A DNA stretch of 64,000 nucleotides from assembly GCA_964242735.1 (NCBI GenBank), contig CAXTAK010000001.1, forward strand, positions 186,001 to 250,000, in the 5' to 3' direction. The notes under the pieces are model-generated. The model was not told where the DNA came from and did no database searches. It was given only the letters and a program-made list of their open reading frames with translations. Both the position numbers and the translations under genes were made by a program. Positions within the stretch are counted from its first letter, which is position 1; each line of letters starts with the position of its first letter. The stretch comes from CADCUY01 sp964242735 (lineage in GTDB: Bacteria; Actinomycetota; Actinomycetes; Actinomycetales; Quadrisphaeraceae). Positions 1 to 6,690 of this stretch are shown here, piece after piece.

Positions 1-309
1 TTCCCGTACGCGCCCGAGTCCTACGACGCGACCGTCCTCGTGGCCCTGGCGGCTGCGGCGGCCGGCAGCGACGCGGGGGAGGCGATCGCCGGCCAGCTGC
101 AGGCCGTCAGCGCCGAGGGCACGAAGTGCACCGCCTACGCGGAGTGCCTCGAGCTGGTGGAGGCCGGTGAGGACATCGACTACGACGGCTTCTCGGGACC
201 GATCGAGTTCGACGAGAACGGTGACCCGACCGAGGCCACCATCGGCGTCTACCAGTACGGCCCGGACAACAGGTACACGAACATCGACTACCTGGCCGGC
301 AAGCTCTGA
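1..309 (+). CDS. livK: Branched-chain amino-acid-type ABC transporter substrate-binding protein, C-terminal end
   Basis: Partial gene: the reading frame is open from base 1 and ends with TGA at 307-309, so about 102 C-terminal residues are in the window. The sequence has the end of a periplasmic-binding-protein type I (LivK/Peripla_BP_6) fold, with SYDATVLVALA near the start and the late 'YDGFSGPIEFDENGDPTEA' then 'IGVYQYG' pattern seen in actinobacterial Leu/Ile/Val-type binding proteins. It would capture the ligand outside the membrane and pass it to the LivHM permeases encoded just beyond on the opposite strand. Two cysteines (in KCTAYAEC) may form a disulfide. The ligand (branched-chain amino acids or another small amide) cannot be decided from this fragment. 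Confidence 0.8.
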   Translation, partial: FPYAPESYDATVLVALAAAAAGSDAGEAIAGQLQAVSAEGTKCTAYAECLELVEAGEDIDYDGFSGPIEFDENGDPTEATIGVYQYGPDNRYTNIDYLAGKL

Positions 310-327
310 CCCGCACCTGAGCGCGAT

Positions 328-359
328 GCGGGGCCCCGACCGCGAGGTCGGGGCCCCGC
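328..359. terminator. Bidirectional terminator hairpin between livK and livF
   Basis: A perfect 14-bp inverted repeat (left arm 328-341, right arm 346-359, GCGGGGCCCCGACC) with a GCGA (GNRA-type) tetraloop lies between two convergent stop codons. There is no T-tract on either side, as is common for actinobacterial terminators. It would serve both livK and livF. Confidence 0.75.
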
Positions 360-411
360 GTCGCGCTGTCACCAGCGCGGCGCGGGGCGGACGACCGCCC
401 GGCGTGGTCGC

Positions 412-1191
412 TCAGGCCCTCGCGAGGGTGCCCAGGTACAGCTCGGTGACCTTCGGGTCGTCGGCCAGCGCGCGCCCGGTGCCCGTGTAGGCGTTGCGGC
501 CCTGGTCGAGCACGTAGGCGCGGTCGCAGATCTGCAGGCACCGGCGGGCGTTCTGCTCGACCATGACCACCGAGACGCCCGCCCGGTTGATCTGGCGGGT
601 CCGCAGGAAGACCTCGTCCTGCATCACCGGTGACAGGCCGGCGGAGGGCTCGTCGAGGAGCAGCACCGAGGGGTCCATCATGAGCGCGCGCCCCATGGCG
701 ACCATCTGGCGCTCGCCGCCGGAGAGCGACCCGGCGCGCTGCGCGCGCCGCTGGCCGAGGGCGGGGAACAGGTCGGTGACCACGTCGAAGCGCTCCCTGA
801 ACCGCTTCGGGCGCTGGTAGGTGCCCATCTGCAGGTTCTCCTCGATGGTCAGCGAGGGGAAGACGTTGTTCGTCTGCGGCACGAAGCCCACCCCCTGGTG
901 GACGAGCTCGTCGGCGCGGAGCCCGGTGATGTCCTCACCACGCAGGGTGATGCTCCCGGTACCGACCTTGACGAGCCCGAACAGGGCCTTGAGCAGCGTC
1001 GACTTCCCCGCCCCGTTCGGGCCGATGATGCCGACCAGCTCACCCTCGGTGCAGTACAGGTCGCACCCGTTCAAGATGTTGACCCCCGGGAAGTACCCGG
1101 CGACCAGCTCGTCGGCGCGCAGGAGCGCGTCCTGCGCCGCCGTGACGTGGGCGGAGCGGTCGACGACCGCTGACGACTCGCGCGCGCTCAT
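412..1191 (-). CDS. livF: Branched-chain amino-acid-type ABC transporter ATP-binding protein LivF
   Basis: 259 aa ATPase that would drive LivHM-dependent uptake. Walker A GPNGAGKST is at residues 57-65, the ABC signature LSGGERQ at about 156, and Walker B VLLLDEP at about 176. Its length is near the usual 235-260. The ATG start overlaps the TGA of livG (ATGA, 1188-1191), so translation is probably coupled. It is the last gene of the minus-strand livH-livM-livG-livF operon and converges on livK. Assignment to LivF rather than the urea homologue UrtE rests on the LivK-like binding protein next door. Confidence 0.88.
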   Translation of the reverse strand: MSARESSAVVDRSAHVTAAQDALLRADELVAGYFPGVNILNGCDLYCTEGELVGIIGPNGAGKSTLLKALFGLVKVGTGSITLRGEDITGLRADELVHQGVGFVPQTNNVFPSLTIEENLQMGTYQRPKRFRERFDVVTDLFPALGQRRAQRAGSLSGGERQMVAMGRALMMDPSVLLLDEPSAGLSPVMQDEVFLRTRQINRAGVSVVMVEQNARRCLQICDRAYVLDQGRNAYTGTGRALADDPKVTELYLGTLARA

Positions 1192-2207
1192 CGGCCCCCC
1201 TCGGTGGTCTCGGCCTCGACGGCGGCCCCGAGCTCGGCGAGCTGGCGCTCTTCGTCCTCGACGGTCAGCGGCGCGTCGTGGTGCCCGCCGAGGTACGCGT
1301 CGATCACGGCGGGGTCCGCCATCACCGCCTCCGGCGGGCCCTCCGCCACCACGACGCCCTGGGCCATCACGACCACCCAGTCCGAGATGTCCCTCACCAT
1401 GTCCATGTCGTGCTCGACGAAGAGGACCGTCATGCCCTCCTCGCGCAGGTCCTTCACGTGCCCCAGCAGCGACTGCGTCAGCGCCGGGTTCACCCCCGCC
1501 ATCGGTTCGTCCAGCATGATCATCTGAGGTCGTGTCATGAGTGCCCGGGCCATCTCCAGCAGCTTGCGCTGCCCCCCGGACAGGCTCCCCGCGTAGTCGT
1601 CGGCCTTGTCGTCGAGCTTGAAGCGAGCCAGCAGCTCCCGAGCGCGCTCGGTGTTCTCCGCCTCCTGCTGGCGCCAGGACGAGGGCAGGACAGCGCGGAG
1701 CAGCGACTCCCCGCGCTGCCCGTCCGCTCCGAGCAGCATGTTCTGCAGCACCGACATCCGGGACAGCGCCTTGGTCAGCTGGAAGGTCCGCACCATGCCG
1801 CGGCGCGCGACCCTGTGCGCGGGGACCCGGCCCAGCGCCTGGCCGGCGAAGGTCCAGTCCCCCTCGTCCGGTCGGTCGAAGCCGGTCAGGAGGTTGAAGA
1901 AGGTCGTCTTGCCGGCGCCGTTGGGGCCGATGAGCGCGGTGATGGCGCCCTTCTGGACCTCCACGTGCTCCACATCGACGGCCGTGAGCCCACCGAACCG
2001 GCGCTTGACGCCGTCGGCGACCAGCAACGGGTCCGGCTTGGGTGCACCCGGCGTGCGCGGGACGTCGGCGAGGGCTGCGGTCGCGGCCGCCTTGCGCGAC
2101 CGCTCGGGCGCGGTGACGGGCCCGCCCTTCGCCGCGCCGGCGCCCGTGGCGGCGTCGGCCGGTCCGAGGCGGCGCGAGCCGCCCCGGTGCTCGAGGTCAT
2201 CGGGCAT
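1188..2207 (-). CDS. livG: Branched-chain amino-acid-type ABC transporter ATP-binding protein LivG
   Basis: 339 aa, second ATPase of the transporter. Walker A GPNGAGKTT is at residues 94-102, signature LSGGQRK at about 209 and Walker B MIMLDEP at about 228. The first 60 residues are an Ala/Pro/Arg-rich tail absent from typical LivG (about 255-290 aa), so either this species has an extension or a later start is used; an in-frame GTG (VTAPERS) is a candidate. The ATG at 2207 gives an 11-bp overlap with livM, and its stop overlaps livF. Confidence 0.87.
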   Translation of the reverse strand: MPDDLEHRGGSRRLGPADAATGAGAAKGGPVTAPERSRKAAATAALADVPRTPGAPKPDPLLVADGVKRRFGGLTAVDVEHVEVQKGAITALIGPNGAGKTTFFNLLTGFDRPDEGDWTFAGQALGRVPAHRVARRGMVRTFQLTKALSRMSVLQNMLLGADGQRGESLLRAVLPSSWRQQEAENTERARELLARFKLDDKADDYAGSLSGGQRKLLEMARALMTRPQMIMLDEPMAGVNPALTQSLLGHVKDLREEGMTVLFVEHDMDMVRDISDWVVVMAQGVVVAEGPPEAVMADPAVIDAYLGGHHDAPLTVEDEERQLAELGAAVEAETTEGGR

Positions 2208-3189
2208 CGATGGCCAGCTCCCTCCGGTCGCCGAAGATCCCCTGCGGTCTGAAGATCATGAGCAGCATCAGCGCCAGGCCCACCAGCATGAAGCGCACCT
2301 GGCCGACCTGCGAGGTGCTGAGCACCGACTCGGGGATCGTGCCGACGCGGATCAGGCCGCCGAGCACGTTGTCGGTGAGCGAGAGCACGACCCAGAAGAT
2401 CGCGGCACCGACGACGGGCCCGAAGACCCGGGCGGCCCCACCCAGGAGCAGCACGGTGTAGGTGAAGAAGGTGAAGGCGGTGCCGTAGTTGTCCGGCTGC
2501 ACGGCGGCACGGCCGAGCGAGAAGACGAAGCCGGCGAGCGCACCGACGACGCCGCCCAGGGCGAGGGCCTGCAGCTTGTACGCGTACACGTTCTTCCCCA
2601 GCGCCCGCACGGCGTCCTCGTCCTCGCGGATGCCCTTGAGCACTCGACCCCACGGGCTGCGCATCAGGGCCCAGGTGAGCAGGCAGACGACCACGACGAG
2701 CAGCCAGCCGACGGTGAGGATCCAGGTGCCCCGCTCGTTGTAGGTGAAGGGTCCGACGCCGTACTCGCCCGGAGGGTAGGGGTTGAGGTCGTAGAACCCG
2801 TCGGCGAAGCCGGTGAGGCCGTTGGAACCACCGGTGATCGGGGTGAAGGTGTTCGACCGGGCGATCAGCCGCACCACCTCCGCCGCAGCGATCGTCGCGA
2901 TGGCCAGGTAGTCGGCCCGCAGGCGCAGGGTGGGGAGCCCGAGGAGCAGGGCGAACACCACGGCGCCGACCAGGCCGACCAGCACGCCGACGCCGAACGG
3001 CAGGCCGGCGACCGTGACGGTCGCCGCGATCCCGTAGGCACCGATCGCGGCGAACGCCGCCTGCCCGAAGTTCAGCAGGCCCGCGTAGCCGAACTGGATG
3101 TTGAGCCCCAGCGCCGCCAGGGCGTAGATGACCGTGTCGAGCCCGATGGCCGCACTGATCGCGTTGGAGAGGACCGATCCCCAGTCCAC
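2197..3189 (-). CDS. livM: Branched-chain amino-acid-type ABC transporter permease LivM
   Basis: 330 aa polytopic membrane protein. It has the LivM hallmark GYAGLLNFGQAAFAAIGAYG near residues 34-53 and many hydrophobic segments, ending in a charged cytoplasmic tail. It would pair with LivH to form the translocation pore. The gene starts 16 nt after the livH stop and overlaps livG by 11 bp, consistent with a single operon. Its length is normal for the family. Confidence 0.88.
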   Translation of the reverse strand: MDWGSVLSNAISAAIGLDTVIYALAALGLNIQFGYAGLLNFGQAAFAAIGAYGIAATVTVAGLPFGVGVLVGLVGAVVFALLLGLPTLRLRADYLAIATIAAAEVVRLIARSNTFTPITGGSNGLTGFADGFYDLNPYPPGEYGVGPFTYNERGTWILTVGWLLVVVVCLLTWALMRSPWGRVLKGIREDEDAVRALGKNVYAYKLQALALGGVVGALAGFVFSLGRAAVQPDNYGTAFTFFTYTVLLLGGAARVFGPVVGAAIFWVVLSLTDNVLGGLIRVGTIPESVLSTSQVGQVRFMLVGLALMLLMIFRPQGIFGDRRELAIDAR

Positions 3190-3205
3190 GTCCGCCCCCC
3201 CGCCC

Positions 3206-4552
3206 TCAGCCGACCCGCTCGGCGCGGCCGAGGATGCCCTGGGGGCGCACGAGGAGGATGACGATCAGGATGACCAGGGCTCCGACGTTGCGGAGCTCGG
3301 AGGGCACCACCAGGGTGCTGACCTCGACGAACACCCCGACGATGATGCTGCCGACCAGGGCGCCGAAGGCGGTGCCGAGCCCGCCGAGCGTCACCGCGGC
3401 GAACACCAGCAGCAAGATCTGGAAGCCCATCTGGAAGCTGATCGCCTGCTGCAGGCCCAGCACGATGCCAGAGAGCCCGGCGAGCGCCGTCCCGATGATC
3501 CACACGGTGCGGATCACGCGGTCGACGTCGATGCCGGAGGCCGAGGCCAGCGCCGGGTTGTCCGAGACCGCCCGGGTGGCCTTGCCGAGCCGGGTGCGCA
3601 GCAGCGCGAGGCCGACCACGACGAGCACGACCACCGAGAGGGCCATGGTGACCAGGTCGACCGGCCTCAGGTTGATGCCGCCCGGCAGGTCGACGGGGCT
3701 CTGGCCGGAGTACCCCGGGAAGGTGCGCGGGTTCCCCCCGATGACGAAGAGGAAGAGGTACCGCAGGAGCAGCGCGAGGCCGATGGAGACGATCATCATC
3801 GCGATGAGGCCCGTGCCGCGCCGACGCAGCGGCTGCCACAGGAGCTTGTCGTTGAGCCAGCCGAAGGCGCCGCTGACGACGACGCCGAGGACGGCGGCCA
3901 CGAGGAACGGCAGCCCGGCGACACCGGTGAACAGCAGGGTCACCAGCGCGCCGAAGGTGATCAGCTCGCTGTGCGCGAAGTTGGTCAGCCCGGTGGTGCC
4001 GAAGATCAGCGACAGGCCGATGGCGGCGAGGGCGATGACCAGGCCGAACCGGAGGCCGTTGACGACCAGCTGCGGTGCGCGCTCGAGGGCCGTCGCCCCG
4101 GTGGCCGACGCCGTGCCGGCGGGCTCGAGGCGGAAGGCCACCGTGCGGGCCTGTGCGCCCTCGACGTTGGTCGTGATCGTGTCCTGCCGGGGCTCGAGGT
4201 CGGCCACGTCGTCGGGCAGCGACTCGACGTCGAGGACGACGTCGTAGGTGCCGGGTGCGGGCACGGTGAGCTCCGCCGTGCCGGAGGCGTCGGTCTCGCC
4301 GGCGGTGACCTCCTCCCCGTCCTGCTCCACGGTGACCGCCACCCCGGCGACGTCGGTGCCGTCGGCGGCCCGCACGCGCGCGCGGATCACCTCACCGCTG
4401 GCGCCGGACCCGGGCGCAGCTCCCCCCGGGGAGGCGCTCGGGTCGGTACCCGCGGCCACCACCGGCACGGCCGCGCTGGCGCCACCGGCCGGGCCGAGGA
4501 GTGCGGCGAGCACCACCACGAGCAGCCCGACGGCGCTGGAGGCGGACCTCAC
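3206..4552 (-). CDS. livH: LivH permease with an N-terminal secreted Ig-like/regulatory domain
   Basis: 448 aa. The C-terminal ~295 residues are a standard LivH permease (GLSLIFGTTGLTNFAHSELI, and LGGLGTAFGALVGSIIVG). Unusually, they are preceded by a signal-peptide-like segment (LLVVVLAALLGPAGGASA), a Gly/Ala/Ser linker and a ~90-residue domain with the pattern of carboxypeptidase-regulatory/Ig-like beta-sandwiches (RARVRAADGTDVAGVAVTVE, then GTYDVVLDVESL). The GTG at 4552 was chosen because GGAGG (4560-4564) lies 7 nt upstream; the open frame continues 25 codons further. The extra domain would face the outside, near where the binding protein docks. UrtB urea permeases also have N-terminal extracytoplasmic regions, but the binding protein here is LivK-like. 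Confidence 0.85.
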   Translation of the reverse strand: MRSASSAVGLLVVVLAALLGPAGGASAAVPVVAAGTDPSASPGGAAPGSGASGEVIRARVRAADGTDVAGVAVTVEQDGEEVTAGETDASGTAELTVPAPGTYDVVLDVESLPDDVADLEPRQDTITTNVEGAQARTVAFRLEPAGTASATGATALERAPQLVVNGLRFGLVIALAAIGLSLIFGTTGLTNFAHSELITFGALVTLLFTGVAGLPFLVAAVLGVVVSGAFGWLNDKLLWQPLRRRGTGLIAMMIVSIGLALLLRYLFLFVIGGNPRTFPGYSGQSPVDLPGGINLRPVDLVTMALSVVVLVVVGLALLRTRLGKATRAVSDNPALASASGIDVDRVIRTVWIIGTALAGLSGIVLGLQQAISFQMGFQILLLVFAAVTLGGLGTAFGALVGSIIVGVFVEVSTLVVPSELRNVGALVILIVILLVRPQGILGRAERVG

Positions 4553-4702
4553 GCGATGACCTCCGGGGGTCGGGGGCGCCGGGGCGGCGCGGGACGGGGG
4601 AGCGGAGCGGGGGGAACAGTAGGGCACGGCCGGGGTCCTGCCCGTCTCCTGGGTGTTCCAGCCGCGTTTCCTCCCGGGAAGCCCGCCGGTCGGGGGTACC
4701 GC

Positions 4703-5473
4703 TCACCGCAGGGCCACCACCAGCTGCACCACCAGCGGGGCGGCCACCAGGGCCGGCAGCAGGTCGGCCACCGGCACCCGCGCCACCCCGAGCAGGCGGA
4801 GCCCGGTGCCGGCCAGCAGCAGCCCCCCGGTCGCGGTCAGGGCCAGCACGTGCGCCTCGGGCAGCACGTCGCCGACCACCGCCCCCGCGATCGTCAGCGC
4901 GCCCTGGACGACCACCACGGTGACCGCGGACGCGGCGACGCCCGGGCCCAGCGAGGCGGCCAGCGCGACCGAGGCGACACCGTCCAGCCCGGACTTCAGG
5001 GCCAGCTGCTCGATGCCGCGACCGAGGCCGTCGGAGAGGGAACCGAGCACGGTCAGCGGTCCCGCGCAGAACAGCAGCGACGCGGTGAGGAAGCCGTCGG
5101 CGAACCGCGCGCGGGCGGCGTCCGCGTCCCCGTCCGCCTCGGGCCGCCCCTCCGCAGGAGCCCGCCGCCGCCGCGCCACCACCGCGGACAGCGCGTCCAG
5201 GCGCTCCTCCAGGCGCAGCAGCGACCCCGCGACCCCGCCGAGCACCACCGCGGCCAGCACCACCAGCGCCGGGGCGCCCACGGCCGCCTCCAGGACGGGA
5301 TCGGTCACCGCCGCCGCCGACGTGGCCGCGAAGAGCAGGGTGACCAGGCCCAGCCCGCTCAGCACCGCTCGTCGGGTGCGCTGCGGGATGAAGCGGCCCG
5401 CGACCAGGCCCACGGCCGAGCCGAGCAGCACCGCGACCACGTTCAGCGCCGTTCCGGTGCCGGGGGGCAGCAC
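4703..5473 (-). CDS. DUF554 family membrane protein
   Basis: 256 aa membrane protein. The C-terminal half has the DUF554 (YdfK-like) pattern, for example KSGLDGVASVALAASLGPG with following small-residue helices, and an early GSAVGLVAGRFIP. About seven hydrophobic segments are visible, with a charged Arg/Ala/Glu-rich cytoplasmic loop near residues 110-145. The function of DUF554 is not established; transport is often assumed. The GTG at 5473 begins where the hydrophobic N-terminus starts and follows a G-rich stretch. It lies upstream of livH on the same strand with a 150-bp gap, and is divergent from the GNAT gene. Confidence 0.75.
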   Translation of the reverse strand: MLPPGTGTALNVVAVLLGSAVGLVAGRFIPQRTRRAVLSGLGLVTLLFAATSAAAVTDPVLEAAVGAPALVVLAAVVLGGVAGSLLRLEERLDALSAVVARRRRAPAEGRPEADGDADAARARFADGFLTASLLFCAGPLTVLGSLSDGLGRGIEQLALKSGLDGVASVALAASLGPGVAASAVTVVVVQGALTIAGAVVGDVLPEAHVLALTATGGLLLAGTGLRLLGVARVPVADLLPALVAAPLVVQLVVALR

Positions 5474-5617
5474 GGCCCCACCCCCCCAGCTCGACCGGTG
5501 CGCGGCGCGCCTGCTGTGCCGGCGGCGGGACGGTACTAGTGTCCGGCACGCGGGCACTGCCGGTTCCCGTGCGCGGGACCTGCTCTCGAAGACCCACGAC
5601 CCCGGGAGGTGCCAGCG

Positions 5618-6238
5618 GTGACCACACCCCTGCTGCGGTTGAGGCGAGCGGTCCCCGCCGACGCCGACGCGCTCGCGGAGCTGCACCACCGCCTCGTCGG
5701 CGAGGCGCCGCCCACGGCGCGAGGTCGGCTGCGCGCGGCGCTGGCGCACCGCGACGTCGAGGTGCAGCTGGCGGTGGCCGACGGCGGCCCCACCACCGGC
5801 GGCGCCACGGGTCAGCCCACGTCCGGTGACCAGGTCGTGGGGATGCTGGTGCTGCGCCTGGTGGACAGCACCGCCCTCACCTCCGGTGGCGCCGTGCACG
5901 TGGAGCAGCTGTGGGTCGACCCCGAGTGGCGCCGTCGCGGCGTCGCGCGCTCCCTGCTCGCCGAGGCCACCCGCACCGCGGAGCAGCTGGGGGTGGAGGA
6001 CATCGCCTGCTCGGTGCCCGCCGCGGCGCGCGACGTGCACCGCTTCCTCGCCCGCCTCGGCTTCGGTCCGGTGGTGACGCTGAGGACGGCGCCGGTGGAG
6101 CGGTTGCGGCGGCGGCTGCACGGGGGCGCGGCCCCGGCCACCGGTCCCGACCGGCGCCGCGCCGCGGTGATCGACCAGCTCGTCGCCCGCCGGCGCCGCC
6201 AGCAGGTCAGCGGGGTGGAGCGTCTCGCAGCTGGCACG
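5618..6238 (+). CDS. GNAT family N-acetyltransferase
   Basis: 207 aa; the stop codon follows at 6239-6241. The acetyl-CoA-binding core is visible as VEQLWVDPEWRRRGVARSLL (strand 4 and the pyrophosphate-binding loop R-R-x-G-x-A), followed by ARDVHRFLARLGFGP, typical of motif B. The substrate is not predictable. A GTG at 5609 is in frame, but the one at 5618 is preferred because GGGAGG (5604-5609) lies 8 nt before it. The C-terminal 45 residues are Arg-rich and extend past the fold. Its 3' end overlaps the convergent thioesterase gene by about 35 bp. Confidence 0.75.
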
Positions 6239-6671
6239 TGATGCGCGCGGTGCAGGTCCTGCGCCCGGCGGCGTCGGTGATCACGACCTCGTAGCTGGCG
6301 GTGGTGCGGCCCAGGTGCAGGGGCGTGGCGACGCCGGTGACCAGCCCGGTGCGCACCGCCGCGTGGTGGGTGGCGTTGACGTCGACGCCGACCGCGACCC
6401 GCCCCGGGCCGGCGTGCAGGACCGCACCGCAGGACCCGAGGGTCTCGGCCAGCACCACCGAGGCCCCGCCGTGCAGGAGCCCGTACGGCTGGGTGTTGCC
6501 CGCCACCGGCATCGTCCCCACCAGGCGCTGGGCGGTGGCCTCCACCAGCTCGATGCCCATCCGCTCCGCCAGCGTCCCGGCGCCGGCCCGCGCCAGCTCC
6601 TCGAGCACCCCGCGCTCGTGCCGGATTGCTCGTGGGCCGTCCGTGGCGGGATCGGGGGCGGTGTCGGTCAC
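6207..6671 (-). CDS. PaaI-type hotdog-fold thioesterase
   Basis: 154 aa. The hotdog thioesterase motif is visible as QPYGLLHGGASVVLAETLGS (the HGG loop before the central helix, with a catalytic-type acidic residue in the helix), followed by strands VAVGVDVNATHHAAV and ATPLHLGRTTASYEVVI. Such enzymes hydrolyse acyl-CoA thioesters, often aromatic or hydroxyphenylacetyl-CoA; the substrate here is unknown. The GTG start at 6671 (VTDTAPDP) is preferred over an upstream in-frame start that would run into polA. It is divergent from polA with only 19 bp between start codons, so the promoters overlap. Confidence 0.78.
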   Translation of the reverse strand: MTDTAPDPATDGPRAIRHERGVLEELARAGAGTLAERMGIELVEATAQRLVGTMPVAGNTQPYGLLHGGASVVLAETLGSCGAVLHAGPGRVAVGVDVNATHHAAVRTGLVTGVATPLHLGRTTASYEVVITDAAGRRTCTARITCQLRDAPPR

Positions 6672-6683
6672 CCGTCCTAGGCT
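6661..6683 (+). promoter_or_regulatory. Candidate RecA-NDp/PafBC DNA-damage promoter of polA
   Basis: GTGTCGGTC (6661-6669), 8 nt, then TAGGCT (6678-6683) fits the actinobacterial LexA-independent DNA-damage motif tTGTCRGTG-N8-TAnnnT at all but two defined positions (the first T and the last G). The -10 ends 7 nt before the polA GTG, implying a leaderless transcript. It lies over the divergent thioesterase start codon (6669-6671). Confidence 0.6.
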
Positions 6684-6690
6684 GCCAGCC

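Noticed and set aside
412..4552. Urea (Urt) transporter
   Set aside because: UrtB also has an N-terminal extension, but the binding-protein end matches the LivK type and no urease genes are present.
4628..4702. Upstream extension of LivH to 4627
   Set aside because: The extra 25 residues are Pro/Ser/Arg-rich, lack a ribosome-binding site, and precede the signal-like segment that follows a good site at GTG 4552.
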